Positions 53,594 through 62,430 of a stretch of 64,000 nt of DNA are shown here, piece by piece. Positions within the stretch are counted from its first letter, which is position 1, and every line of letters starts with the position of its first letter. The notes under the pieces were generated by a model, which saw only the letters and a list, made by a program, of their open reading frames with translations, was not told where the DNA came from and did not search any database. A program made the position numbers and the translations under genes. The DNA lies in assembly GCA_947645675.1 (NCBI GenBank), contig CANSDP010000009.1, positions 1 to 64,000 of the forward strand, given 5' to 3'. The stretch is from an uncultured Bacillota bacterium. GTDB taxonomy: Bacteria > Bacillota > Clostridia > Oscillospirales > Oscillospiraceae.

Positions 53594-54394
53594 TTAGATC
53601 ATGTGCTTCTTGGCCAGAATACCGGCCAGCTGCTCACAGGTAGCCTTGTCAGCGCCCTCCAGCATCATGCCGGCGCCCTTCTGGGGAGGCGTAAAGGAGG
53701 TCAGGATGTTGGTGGGGGAGCCGCTCAGGCCGATGGTGTCCTTGTCGATGAAGGGATGATCTTTCAGGGTGTTGTAATCAAAGATCTCATAGGGCTTGGA
53801 GTAGCACTCATAGATGCCGCCTACGCTCATGTAGCGGGGGGTGTTCAGCTCCTTGATGCAGGTGATGAGGCAGGGGGTTTTCACTTTGATGGTCATGTAA
53901 CCGTCCTCCAGCATGCGCTTGACGGTGATGGTGTCACCCTCCTTGGTGATCTCGGCGGCGTAGGACACCTGGGGCAGGCCCAGCTTCTCAGCGATCTGGG
54001 GGCCGACCTGGGCGGTGTCGCCGTCGATGGCCTGACGGCCGCACATCACGATGTCGTCCTTGTCCACGCCGATCTTGTCGATAGCGGCGGCCAGGATCTG
54101 GGAGGTGGCGTAAGTATCGGAGCCGCCGAACTCACGGGCGGACACCAGCACGGCGCGGTCCACACCCCGGGCCATGACCTCGCGGAGCATACCCTCTGCG
54201 GGCGGGGGGCCCATGGAGACAACGATCAGCTCGGCGCCGGTCTGCTCCTTCAGGACCAGAGCGGCCTCAACGGCGTTCAGGTCGTCGGGGTTGGTAATGG
54301 CGGCCATGGAGGCGCGGTTCAGGGTGCCGTCGGGGTTGACGGCCACCTTACCGGAGGTATCGGGGACCTGCTTGACACAAACAATAATTTTCAT
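53594..54394 (-). CDS. etfB: Electron transfer flavoprotein beta subunit
   Basis: A 266-residue EtfB. The N-terminal KIIVCVKQVPDTSGK, VVSMGPPPAEGMLREVMARG and CGRQAIDGDTAQVGPQIAEKLG are diagnostic; that last motif contacts the bifurcating flavin in clostridial EtfB. AGGAGG precedes ATG 54394. It sits 18 bases from bcd and 18 from etfA. Confidence 0.95.
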   Translation of the reverse strand: MKIIVCVKQVPDTSGKVAVNPDGTLNRASMAAITNPDDLNAVEAALVLKEQTGAELIVVSMGPPPAEGMLREVMARGVDRAVLVSAREFGGSDTYATSQILAAAIDKIGVDKDDIVMCGRQAIDGDTAQVGPQIAEKLGLPQVSYAAEITKEGDTITVKRMLEDGYMTIKVKTPCLITCIKELNTPRYMSVGGIYECYSKPYEIFDYNTLKDHPFIDKDTIGLSGSPTNILTSFTPPQKGAGMMLEGADKATCEQLAGILAKKHMI

Positions 54395-54412
54395 TTCAAT
54401 CTGCCTCCTATC

Positions 54413-55558
54413 TTATTTCACGCCCAGGTACTTGGCAATGACCATCCGCTGAACCTCGGAAGTACCCTCATAGATCTCGGTGATCTTGGCGTCACGCATC
54501 ATGCGCTCCACGGGGTACTCACGGGTGTAGCCGTAGCCGCCGAACAGCTGAACGGCGCGGCGGGTCACGTCGGAGGCGGTCTCAGCGGCAAAGAGCTTGG
54601 CCATAGCGGCTTCCTTGCTGTAGTCGCCGTGCTCCTGCTTCTTTATGGCGGCAGCATACACCAGATGCTGAGCGGCCTGCGTGCGGCACTCCATGTCAGC
54701 CAGCTGGAACTGGGTGTTCTGGAACTGGCTCAGGCGCTGACCAAACTGGACACGCTCCTGGGTATACTTCACGGCCTCCTGAATAGCGCCCTCAGCCAGA
54801 CCCAAAGCCTGAGAAGCAATGCCGATCCGGCCGCCGTCCAGGGTCATCATGGCGATCTTGAAGCCCTTGCCCTCCTGGCCCAGCAGATTCTCCTTGGGGA
54901 CGACGCAGTCCTCAAAGATCAGGTCACAGGTGGAGGAGCCGCGGATACCCATCTTCTTTTCGTGCTTACCGGTGGAGAAACCAGGGAAATCCTTCTCCAC
55001 GATGAAAGCGGAGATGCCCCGGTTGCCCTTGCTCTTATCAGTCATAGCCATGACCACGAAGGTATCGGCCACGTTGCCGTTGGTGATGAAGCACTTGGTG
55101 CCGTTGAGGACATAGTCGCCATTCCCATTTTTGGTGGCGATCGTCTGCTGGCGGGAAGCGTCGGTGCCGGCGCCGGGCTCGGTCAGGCCAAAGGCGCCGA
55201 TCTTCTTACCGCTGAGCAGATCGGGCAGATACTTTTTCTTCTGCTCCTCAGTGCCGTGCTCAAAGATGGGGGCGCAGCACAGGGAGGTATGGGCGGAGAC
55301 GATAACGGCGGTGGTGCCGCACACCTTGGCCAGCTCCTCCACGCACATGACATAGCTGAGCACGTCGCCGCCGGCGCCGCCGTACTCCTTGGGGAAGTAG
55401 ATGCCCATCATGCCCAGCTTGGCCATCTTCTCCACGGTCTCCATGGGGAAGCGCTCCTCCTCGTCGATCTCCTCGGCCAAAGGCTTGACCTCGGTCTCGG
55501 CGAACTCGCGGTACATCTTGCGGACCATCTCTTGCTCTTTAGACAGGTGAAAATCCAT
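54413..55558 (-). CDS. bcd: Butyryl-CoA dehydrogenase (short-chain acyl-CoA dehydrogenase)
   Basis: A 381-residue FAD enzyme reducing crotonyl-CoA to butyryl-CoA, working with EtfAB. FAD and substrate motifs are GAFGLTEPGAGTDAS, GTKCFITNGN and GGYGYTREYPVERMMRDAKI; the catalytic Glu is in EIYEGTSEVQRM. Length normal. AGGAGG precedes ATG 55558. The rest of the butyrate pathway (thiolase, hbd, crotonase) is not in the window. The leader holds a Rex operator and an attenuator-like hairpin. Confidence 0.93.
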   Translation of the reverse strand: MDFHLSKEQEMVRKMYREFAETEVKPLAEEIDEEERFPMETVEKMAKLGMMGIYFPKEYGGAGGDVLSYVMCVEELAKVCGTTAVIVSAHTSLCCAPIFEHGTEEQKKKYLPDLLSGKKIGAFGLTEPGAGTDASRQQTIATKNGNGDYVLNGTKCFITNGNVADTFVVMAMTDKSKGNRGISAFIVEKDFPGFSTGKHEKKMGIRGSSTCDLIFEDCVVPKENLLGQEGKGFKIAMMTLDGGRIGIASQALGLAEGAIQEAVKYTQERVQFGQRLSQFQNTQFQLADMECRTQAAQHLVYAAAIKKQEHGDYSKEAAMAKLFAAETASDVTRRAVQLFGGYGYTREYPVERMMRDAKITEIYEGTSEVQRMVIAKYLGVK

Positions 55559-55608
55559 TTTGCAGTCCTCCTACTTTGTAATTCCCGGTCCTGACCGGTT
55601 TTGATTGT

Positions 55609-55626
55609 TTGTTAGAAATTTAACAA
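55609..55626 (-). promoter_or_regulatory. Rex operator in bcd-etfBA leader
   Basis: On the minus strand TTGTTAAATTTCTAACAA differs at one position from the Rex consensus TTGTTAANNNNTTAACAA. It is also the core of a longer near-perfect inverted repeat (55595-55636, CCGGTTTTGATTG.../...CAATCCAAAACCG). Rex senses NADH/NAD+ and is known to control bcd-etf genes in clostridia. Binding here is inferred. Confidence 0.75.
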
Positions 55627-55636
55627 TCCAAAACCG

Positions 55637-55672
55637 AAAAAAGAGCAACACGGGGATCTCCCCCGCCGTTGC
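55637..55672 (-). terminator. Terminator-like hairpin in bcd leader
   Basis: On the minus strand GCAACGGCGGGG / CCCCGTGTTGC with a five-base loop, then TC and a T6 run. It lies upstream of bcd, between the predicted promoter and the Rex site, so read-through control is possible. Confidence 0.6.
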
Positions 55673-55715
55673 GGCACTTATCAGGGCCAGCATATGGGAT
55701 GCCTTAACCATAGAA

Positions 55716-55744
55716 ATTATATCGGTTTTTCTCCCCAGGCGCAA
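55716..55744 (-). promoter_or_regulatory. Candidate bcd-etfBA promoter
   Basis: On the minus strand TTGCGC (complement of 55739-55744), 17-bp spacer, TATAAT (complement of 55716-55721). It would give a ~150-base leader containing both the hairpin and the Rex site. Confidence 0.5.
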
Positions 55745-55975
55745 GAGGGACATCCCTGGCAAAATAGACATTTTTTATCTGTCAATTTTGTGCAAAAAAA
55801 CGAAAGAGAGAAAGCGGACTCTTTTTTCATCAGAACGGTTGACTGAAAGCCCCTTGACAAAGAATAAATGAAAACTGAATACGCCGCAGACGCGGCGTTT
55901 CTCTATCCCTATACAGGGAGAACAGGAACGCCGCTTTTTTGTGCCCTCATGTTACGAAGCAGGGGCCATGTCGTT

Positions 55976-56190
55976 ATGAGCAACCACCATTTACGAAATA
56001 AGGAGCTGACCTTAAAGCAAAAGGACTTTTGTCGCAAATGCTTTCCCTGCCCGAAGATTGGGACTATACCCTTGCGGGGCTGTCACAGATCAGCTGGGAG
56101 AAGATAGACGCTATCCGTGAAGCCATATGGGAAAATCCAATGCAAATTTCCTATGTTCTAATTCGGGAGTATATTACATCTGTTATGTAA
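55976..56190 (+). pseudogene. Replication-initiator (RepA-N-like) fragment
   Basis: MSNHHLRNKELTLK then, after a frameshift near 56020, AKGLLSQMLSLPEDWDYTLA and GLSQISWEKIDAIREAI. This matches the N-terminal helix-turn-helix region of replication initiators from plasmids and integrative elements as I know them; the C-terminal three quarters are missing. An element remnant beside tRNA-Gly. Confidence 0.6.
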
Positions 56191-56340
56191 TAGATTTCCC
56201 AAGTTCATAAGCGGCAGATACTTCGGGTTTTCCCTCAATATCTCCTATGTCTCCATTTCCTCCGGCAAGAACGTGGCCGAGATTTTCCCACTTCAAATGC
56301 TCCATCAAGTGATTATAGTAAAGAAGAACATCATCAAAGC
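56183..56340 (-). pseudogene. C-terminal fragment of a flavodoxin-like oxidoreductase
   Basis: The minus frame reads DVLLYYNHLMEHLKWENLGH, VLAGGNGDIGDI and EGKPEVSAAYELGKSI, the C-terminal part of NADPH-dependent FMN reductase/iron-sulfur flavoprotein-type genes. No N-terminal flavin-binding region precedes it; above about 56340 the similarity ends in unrelated sequence. A truncated gene left by rearrangement. Confidence 0.6.
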
Positions 56341-56442
56341 CGCGGCCCTCCGCAGCCATCAGCAGCGCAGAAGACCTGCTGTGTCCCCGCAGAAGATTGC
56401 CGTCCCCTTCTTCCAAAGCAAACAGGAGAAGAGGGTAAGAGT

Positions 56443-56664
56443 ATGACCCCAGAGGAGGCAAAGAGCAAATACCTAAACGTCTGGAAGGTAACCCAGGAGT
56501 TGGCCCGCTGTAAGCACCCGGAGAAGGTCTTAAGTGCCCTGGCCGTTATCGCCGCACAAGAGGCCTGGGAGACCTTCCCGGAACGATTCACGGGAAGGAC
56601 TGACCTGTATTTTGACCTGTCCGCTTCATGGGTTTTCCGCCATTTACACCGTTTTTCTTCCTGA
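56443..56664 (+). CDS. Small protein, probably from a mobile element
   Basis: A 73-residue frame starting MTPEEAKSKYLNVWKVTQEL with GGAGAAGAGG upstream. The region KHPEKVLSALAVIAAQEAWE and TFPERFTGRTDLYFDL looks like real protein, but the last ~15 residues may be a non-native end created by truncation. Unknown function; in a patch of element debris next to a tRNA gene. Confidence 0.45.
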   Translation: MTPEEAKSKYLNVWKVTQELARCKHPEKVLSALAVIAAQEAWETFPERFTGRTDLYFDLSASWVFRHLHRFSS

Positions 56665-56687
56665 ATTTTGAATTTATCCAGAGACGA

Positions 56688-56729
56688 GAAAAATCCCGCA
56701 ACCCTTGTAACTCTAAGGATTACGGGATT
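56688..56729 (-). terminator. tRNA-Gly terminator
   Basis: Minus-strand stem AATCCCGTAATCC / GGGTTGCGGGATT followed by TTTTCT, 11 bases after the tRNA 3' end. Confidence 0.75.
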
Positions 56730-56739
56730 ATTTCTGTGG

Positions 56740-56810
56740 AGCAGGTGAAGGGAATCGAACCCTCGTGTTCAGCTTGGGAAGCTGACATTCTGCCATTGAA
56801 CTACACCTGC
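56740..56810 (-). tRNA. tRNA-Gly (anticodon CCC)
   Basis: A 71-base cloverleaf on the minus strand. The acceptor GCAGGTG pairs with CACCTGC, the D arm is TAGTTCAATGGCAGA, the anticodon arm TCAGC-TTCCCAA-GCTGA gives anticodon CCC, and the T arm is GAGGGTTCGATTCCCTT. The CCA tail is not encoded. It lies at the edge of element debris, a typical integration neighbourhood. Confidence 0.95.
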
Positions 56811-56910
56811 ATCGTGTTCTTGGGGTATTATAGCACACCCGATTTGATTTTGCAAGCAAAATTTTGTCGGGTCGGGGGCGGGCGTCTCCGTCCCCGATCC
56901 GACGGCCCTT

Positions 56911-57420
<510 letters not shown>

Positions 57421-57597
57421 AGCGGCTCCCCCTTCCTTTTTCCCTATAGCAGTATTCAAAAATGCTGACAATAGATGCTGAGTTTTTTGTTTCCATCCCC
57501 TCCGGGGGTGGAAACAGTGCTAGCAATTCTGAAGATTGCTATAGTATACCCCACCGCCGGAAAAATTTCAAGACCGGGCGCTTGTGTATGTTTGGGA

Positions 57598-57626
57598 TTG
57601 TTTTTCTCCGTCGGAACGTGTATAAT
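57598..57626 (+). promoter_or_regulatory. Promoter of the Lrp-aminotransferase operon
   Basis: TTGTTT 57598-57603, 17-bp spacer, TATAAT 57621-57626, 45 bp before ATG 57671. Confidence 0.65.
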
Positions 57627-57670
57627 GCTAAGCAGCAAATTATTGACCGCATTACTTAGGAGGGACTATC

Positions 57671-58150
57671 ATGGAAAAGCTGTTGGAGCTGTTGGAGCAG
57701 GACTGCACCATGCCCGTTGGGGCGCTGGCCGCGGCGGCGGGCATGAGCGAGGCGGACGCGAAGGCCGCCATCAAGAAATATGAGGATGACCGGACCATTC
57801 TGGGCTACCAGGCCATTATCGACTGGGACCGCATCCGAAAGGAGACGGTGACCGCCCTCATCGAGGTCAACGTCACCCCACAGTCCATCGACGGCTTCGA
57901 CCGCATCGCCGAGCGCATCTATCAGTATGACGAGGTGGAGAGCATGTATCTGATGAGCGGCTCCTTCGACTTGACCGTCATCATCTCGGGCCGTACCCTG
58001 CGGGAGGTGGCCCAGTTTGTGGGTGAGCGGCTGGCCCCCATCCAGGGCGTCACCGGCACGGCCACCCACTTTATCCTGAAAAAATATAAAGAAAAGCATC
58101 TGGTGTTCCGTCCCCAGGACCCGGAGGAAAGGGAGTACATCTTCGTATGA
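57671..58150 (+). CDS. Lrp/AsnC-family regulator
   Basis: A 159-residue regulator with an N-terminal winged HTH (residues ~1-55, VGALAAAAGMSEADAKAAIK) and a C-terminal RAM ligand-binding domain (TALIEVNVTPQSIDGFDRIA; YLMSGSFDLTVIISG). It overlaps the aminotransferase start (ATGA), so it probably senses an amino acid and controls this operon. Confidence 0.9.
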   Translation: MEKLLELLEQDCTMPVGALAAAAGMSEADAKAAIKKYEDDRTILGYQAIIDWDRIRKETVTALIEVNVTPQSIDGFDRIAERIYQYDEVESMYLMSGSFDLTVIISGRTLREVAQFVGERLAPIQGVTGTATHFILKKYKEKHLVFRPQDPEEREYIFV

Positions 58151-59334
58151 ATTACGACAATATCCTCAACAAAAAGATTCAGAACGTGAAGCCCTCCGGC
58201 ATTCGGAAGTTTTTTGACATCCTGGAGGAGATGACCGATGCCATCTCCCTGGGCATCGGCGAGCCCGACTTTGTCACCCCCTGGCACATCCGGGACGCTG
58301 GCATCTACTCCCTGGAGCGGGGCCACACCAAATACACCTCCAACGCGGGAATGCTCCAGCTGCGCAGGGAGATCGCCGCCTATCTCAACCGCCGGTTCGA
58401 TTTACAGTACGACTATGCCAGTCAGATCCTGGTGACTGTGGGCGGAAGCGAGGCCATTGACCTGGCTCTGCGGGTGCTGGTCAACCCGGGGGATGAGGTG
58501 ATCGTCCCCGTCCCCTCCTTCGTCTGTTACGGCCCCCTGGCCGAGATGGCCGGGGGTGTGCCCAAATATCTGACATTGAAGGCGGAAAATGAGTTTCGCC
58601 TCACCCCGGAGGAGCTGAAGGCCGCCATTACCGACAGGACCAAGGTGCTGGTGCTGCCCTTCCCCTCCAACCCCACCGGGGGCACCATGGACCGCAAGGA
58701 CCTGGAGGCCATCGCCGAGGTGCTGAAGGACACCGATATCATGGTCATCTCCGACGAGATCTATGCCGAGCTGACCTATGGCCGCCGCCACGTCTCCCTG
58801 GCCAACATCACCGGCATGTACGACAGGACCATCGTGGTCAACGGCTTCTCCAAGAGCCACGCTATGACGGGCTGGCGCATGGGCTACGTCTGCGCTCCCA
58901 AGCCCATCATCGCCGCCATGACCAAGCTCCACCAGTTCGGCATCATGTCCGCCCCCACCACCAGCCAGTACGCCGCCGTGGAGGCCATGAGAAACGGCGA
59001 CGCGGACATTGAGCATATGCGGGAGGAGTACGACCGCCGCCGCCGGTATCTGGTGGAGAACCTGAACCGTATCGGCCTGAGCTGCTTTGAGCCCAAGGGG
59101 GCTTTCTATGTCTTTCCAGATATCCGTTCCACCGGACTGACCTCCGAGGAGTTCTGCGAGCGCTTCCTCCTGGAGGAGAAGGTGGCCGTCATCCCCGGCT
59201 CCGCCTTCGGCCCCGGCGGCGAGGGCTTCGTCCGGGCCTGCTATGCCGCCTCTATGAAGGACATCGCCGAGTCCATCGCGCGGATGGACAATTTCCTCAC
59301 CAATTTGAGAAGAAAACAGGGGAGAGAGGGGTAA
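58147..59334 (+). CDS. PLP-dependent class I aminotransferase
   Basis: A 395-residue fold-type I aminotransferase. Substrate/PLP motifs: SLGIGEPDFVTPWHI, FPSNPTGGTM, ISDEIYAELTYG and the PLP lysine K236 in NGFSKSHAMTGWRMGY. Amino donor not determined (aspartate, aromatic or alanine-like). The neighbour ThrH and the DUF1015 protein suggest serine or threonine metabolism. Confidence 0.9.
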   Translation: MNYDNILNKKIQNVKPSGIRKFFDILEEMTDAISLGIGEPDFVTPWHIRDAGIYSLERGHTKYTSNAGMLQLRREIAAYLNRRFDLQYDYASQILVTVGGSEAIDLALRVLVNPGDEVIVPVPSFVCYGPLAEMAGGVPKYLTLKAENEFRLTPEELKAAITDRTKVLVLPFPSNPTGGTMDRKDLEAIAEVLKDTDIMVISDEIYAELTYGRRHVSLANITGMYDRTIVVNGFSKSHAMTGWRMGYVCAPKPIIAAMTKLHQFGIMSAPTTSQYAAVEAMRNGDADIEHMREEYDRRRRYLVENLNRIGLSCFEPKGAFYVFPDIRSTGLTSEEFCERFLLEEKVAVIPGSAFGPGGEGFVRACYAASMKDIAESIARMDNFLTNLRRKQGREG

Positions 59335-59336
59335 TT

Positions 59337-59939
59337 ATGAACATCGTTTGCTTAGATATGGAGGGCGTTCTGGTCCCGGAAATCTGGATCGCCTTCTCCG
59401 AGGAGACCGGCATTCCCGAGCTGCGCCGCACCACCCGGGACGAGCCCGACTACGACAAACTGATGACCTGGCGGCTGGGCATCCTGAAGGAGCATGGCCT
59501 GGGACTGAAGGAAATTCAGGCCGTCATCTCCAAGATCGACCCGCTGCCCGGGGCCCGGGCGTTTCTGGACAAGCTGCGGGCTGAGACCCAGGTGGTCATT
59601 TTGAGCGACACCTTTGAGCAGTTCGCCAAGCCCCTGATGGAAAAGCTGGGTTGGCCCACCCTGTTCTGCAACACTCTGGAGGTGGCGGAGAGCGGGGAGA
59701 TCACCGGCTATCAAATGCGGTGCGAGCAGTCCAAGCTGACCACCGTGAGGGCCCTCCAGTCCATCGGCTACGACACCATCGCCGCCGGGGACAGCTTTAA
59801 CGATTTGGGAATGATTCAGGCCAGCAAGGCGGGCTTCCTCTTTAAGTCTACCGAGGCCATCAAGGCCGCCCACCCCGAGCTGCCCGCCTTTGAGGAGTTC
59901 GGCGACCTGCTGGCCGCCATCGAGGGAACGCTGGACTGA
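59337..59939 (+). CDS. thrH: ThrH-type phosphoserine phosphatase/homoserine phosphotransferase
   Basis: A 200-residue HAD phosphatase. The ThrH-specific DxEG start (LDMEGVLVPE, D7 and E9), ILSDTFEQFAKPLMEKLGWP and the acidic loop AAGDSFNDLGM are present. ThrH dephosphorylates phosphoserine or transfers phosphate to homoserine. Two bases separate it from the aminotransferase, implying a serine-family role. Confidence 0.9.
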   Translation: MNIVCLDMEGVLVPEIWIAFSEETGIPELRRTTRDEPDYDKLMTWRLGILKEHGLGLKEIQAVISKIDPLPGARAFLDKLRAETQVVILSDTFEQFAKPLMEKLGWPTLFCNTLEVAESGEITGYQMRCEQSKLTTVRALQSIGYDTIAAGDSFNDLGMIQASKAGFLFKSTEAIKAAHPELPAFEEFGDLLAAIEGTLD

Positions 59940-59960
59940 CGCTCAGAAAGGAGAGTCTCC

Positions 59961-60188
59961 ATGTTTTGGACCGTATTATTATTGTCGATATGCTTTTCTG
60001 CTATTGTGCTTTTGGGTACCTCATGGCTCGGGATGCTGATCGGGGAGTGGGCATTTTGGGTGGCGGGTGCGCTCCTGCTGTCAGGGCTCATCACGGTGGT
60101 CGTTTCGGCCTACCAGAAGCTTACGGTCCAACTGGACAGTGTGGAGAAGAAGCTGGACCGGCTGATAGAGCAAAAAGAAGAGGAGTGA
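59961..60188 (+). CDS. 75-residue membrane protein
   Basis: AAAGGAG precedes ATG 59961. Two hydrophobic helices (VLLLSICFSAIVLLGTSWLG; WVAGALLLSGLITVVVSAY) then a charged coiled tail (DSVEKKLDRLIEQKEEE). No known function. It lies between thrH and the DUF1015 gene in the same operon. Confidence 0.7.
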   Translation: MFWTVLLLSICFSAIVLLGTSWLGMLIGEWAFWVAGALLLSGLITVVVSAYQKLTVQLDSVEKKLDRLIEQKEEE

Positions 60189-60193
60189 CCTCC

Positions 60194-61459
60194 ATGAACA
60201 ACAATTTTGATGGTCTGCCCTTCAAACCGGCGAATATCCTTTTGCCCCGGGGGTGCGACCTGTCCCTTTGGTCGGTGGTGGCCTGCGACCAGTACACCTC
60301 CCAGCCCGAGTACTGGCAGAGAGTGGAGGAGCGGGTGGGGAGAGCCCCCTCGGCCCTGCGGCTGATTCTGCCCGAGAGCTGTCTGGAGGGCCCCAGCGTG
60401 GAGACCGACATCATGGAGATCAACAACACCATGAGCCGCTACCTCCGGGAGGGCCGCTTTCAGGAGTACCCAGACGCCCTGATCTATGTGGAGCGCACCC
60501 TGTCCAACGGGTGGGTCCGCCGGGGTCTGGTGGGCATGGTGGACCTGGAGCAGTACGACTATGAGCCGGGCTCCCACTCCGCCGTCCGGGCCACCGAGGG
60601 GGTGGTGATGCCCCGCATCCCGCCCCGGGTGAAGGTACGGAAAAACGCCCCCATCGAGCTGCCCCACGCCATGTTGCTGGCCGACTGCAACGACATAGTC
60701 CCGCCCCTGTCCCAGCAGACGGAGGAGATGGAGCTGCTCTACGATTTCGACCTGATGGAGGAGGGCGGCCATATCAAGGGCTGGCTGCTGACCCGGGAGC
60801 AGATGGAACAGACCGCCCAGGCCGTCCGGGAGCGGCAGGAATGGACCGCCCGGGAGCGGGACGGCCTGCTCTTTTTGGTGGGAGACGGCAACCACTCCCT
60901 GGCCGCCGCCAAGGAGTGCTATGAGCGGCGCAAGGGCCTCACCGACCCGTCCCAGTGGCCCGACCTGCCCTCCCGGTACGCCCTGTGTGAGCTTGTCAGC
61001 TTCTACGACGGCTCGGTGGAGCTGGAACCCATCCACCGGATGGTTTTCGGTGTAAAGCCGGAGGAGCTGCTGGATGACCTCATGCGTTATTACCCCTCCG
61101 TTGTCCAGGGGAGAGGAGAGGGGCATGTCCTCCCCTTTGCCATCAACCGCTGGAGCCAGGGGGAAATTACCGTGAAGGAGCCCGCCGCCCAGCTGCCGGT
61201 GGACACCCTCCAGTGCTTTTTGGACGACTACGCGGCGGCCAACCCCAGGGTCCGGATCGACTACATCCACGGGGAGGAGGAGGCCAGGCAGCTGGCTCAG
61301 GAGCGGGAGGACGCGGTGGCCTTCCTGCTCCCCCCGCCCGACTGGCAGGAGCTGTTTGATGCCATCGTGCGGGACGGCGTTCTGCCCCGGAAGACCTTCT
61401 CGGTGGGCCGGGCCCAGGACAAGCGGTTTTACTTAGAGGCGAGAAAGATAAGAAAATAA
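60194..61459 (+). CDS. DUF1015-family protein
   Basis: A 421-residue soluble protein with the DUF1015 hallmarks: FKPANILLP, VACDQYTSQPEYW, VGDGNHSLAAAK and the C-terminal FLLPPPDWQELFD. In Firmicutes DUF1015 genes lie beside serine-biosynthesis genes, matching the neighbours here; biochemical function is unknown. The frame is open further upstream, but ATG 60194 with GAGGAG is the family start. Confidence 0.88.
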   Translation: MNNNFDGLPFKPANILLPRGCDLSLWSVVACDQYTSQPEYWQRVEERVGRAPSALRLILPESCLEGPSVETDIMEINNTMSRYLREGRFQEYPDALIYVERTLSNGWVRRGLVGMVDLEQYDYEPGSHSAVRATEGVVMPRIPPRVKVRKNAPIELPHAMLLADCNDIVPPLSQQTEEMELLYDFDLMEEGGHIKGWLLTREQMEQTAQAVRERQEWTARERDGLLFLVGDGNHSLAAAKECYERRKGLTDPSQWPDLPSRYALCELVSFYDGSVELEPIHRMVFGVKPEELLDDLMRYYPSVVQGRGEGHVLPFAINRWSQGEITVKEPAAQLPVDTLQCFLDDYAAANPRVRIDYIHGEEEARQLAQEREDAVAFLLPPPDWQELFDAIVRDGVLPRKTFSVGRAQDKRFYLEARKIRK

Positions 61460-61465
61460 ATGTGG

Positions 61466-61487
61466 GCCCCGCCCACCTGGGCGGGGC
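61466..61487 (+). terminator. Hairpin after the DUF1015 gene
   Basis: Perfect GCCCCGCCC / GGGCGGGGC stem, four-base loop, followed by ATTCT: a weak terminator candidate ahead of ispE. Confidence 0.5.
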
Positions 61488-61508
61488 ATTCTAAAGAGGA
61501 GAGAGCTT

Positions 61509-62360
61509 ATGGAAGTACGGGCCAACGCCAAGCTGAATCTGACTCTGGACGTGCTGGGCAAGCGGCCCGACGGCTACCACGATCTGCGGATGATTATGCA
61601 GTCGGTGGAGCTGGCCGATGTTCTCAACCTGGAATACAACGAGACGGGGGAGCTGCGGGTATGCACCAACCTTCACTTCCTCCCCAACAACGACAAGAAT
61701 CTTGCCGCTCAGGCCGCCCTCCGCTGGTGGGAGGCCAGGGGGGAGAAGCCCCGGGGGCTGGACATCGCCATTGAAAAGAGGATACCCGTCTGCGCCGGAA
61801 TGGCCGGGGGGAGCAGCGACGCCGCCGCCGTCCTCCGGGCGCTGAACGCCCGGGAGCGCAGTCCCCTGTCCCCCGCCGAGGTCGCCAGAATCGGGGAGCG
61901 GGTGGGCTCCGATGTGCCCTACTGCGTCATCGGCGGCACCGCCCTGGCCGAGGGGAGGGGAGAGCTCCTCACCCACCTGCCCCCCCTGCCCCACTGCTGG
62001 GTGGTGCTGTGCAAGCCGGAGTTCTCCATCTCCACCCCAGCGCTGTTCGCCAAGATTGACAGCGTGCGCCTGCGCTGCCGCCCGGACACCCAGGGGGCAA
62101 TCGACGCCCTGGAGGCGGGGGATCTGACGGGGGTGGCCCGGCGGCTGTACAACGTCTTTGAGGACGCCCTGCCCGACCGCCAGCGGGCCCGGGTGAGCGA
62201 TATCAAGAATGTGCTGATTCAGTGCGGGGCCCTGGGGGCCAGCATGAGCGGCACCGGCCCCACTGCCTTCGGCCTCTTCGACAGCGAGGACAGGGCCCTG
62301 GAGGCCCAGGCCCGCCTGACCGGGCTCGGCGGCGAGATTTTCTTGACCCAGACGGTTTAA
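61509..62360 (+). CDS. ispE: 4-diphosphocytidyl-2-C-methyl-D-erythritol kinase
   Basis: A 283-residue GHMP-family kinase of the MEP isoprenoid pathway, phosphorylating CDP-methylerythritol. NAKLNLTLDVLGKRPDGYHD is the substrate-binding start, and PVCAGMAGGSSDAAAVLRAL the ATP-binding GHMP motif; SMSGTGPTAFGLF is motif III. AGAGGAGAG precedes ATG 61509. Normal length. Confidence 0.95.
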   Translation: MEVRANAKLNLTLDVLGKRPDGYHDLRMIMQSVELADVLNLEYNETGELRVCTNLHFLPNNDKNLAAQAALRWWEARGEKPRGLDIAIEKRIPVCAGMAGGSSDAAAVLRALNARERSPLSPAEVARIGERVGSDVPYCVIGGTALAEGRGELLTHLPPLPHCWVVLCKPEFSISTPALFAKIDSVRLRCRPDTQGAIDALEAGDLTGVARRLYNVFEDALPDRQRARVSDIKNVLIQCGALGASMSGTGPTAFGLFDSEDRALEAQARLTGLGGEIFLTQTV

Positions 62361-62372
62361 ATCCTCCACAAC

Positions 62373-62407
62373 CCGCCCATACTGTAAGAAATTTACAGTG
62401 CGGGCGG
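62373..62407 (+). terminator. Hairpin between ispE and spoIIR
   Basis: CCGCCC-ACTGTAA / TTACAGT-GGGCGG nested stem, six-base loop; no strong T run follows, so terminator function is uncertain. Confidence 0.5.
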
Positions 62408-62430
62408 GTCTTCCGCCCTAAGGAGGACAT

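Noticed and set aside
52415-55594. A 1,059-codon plus-strand open frame opposite bcd-etfBA
   Set aside because: It is the antisense of three well-supported enzyme genes; the composition (long runs of Gly, Leu, Val, His) is what a GC-rich gene gives when read backwards, and there is no ribosome site or domain.
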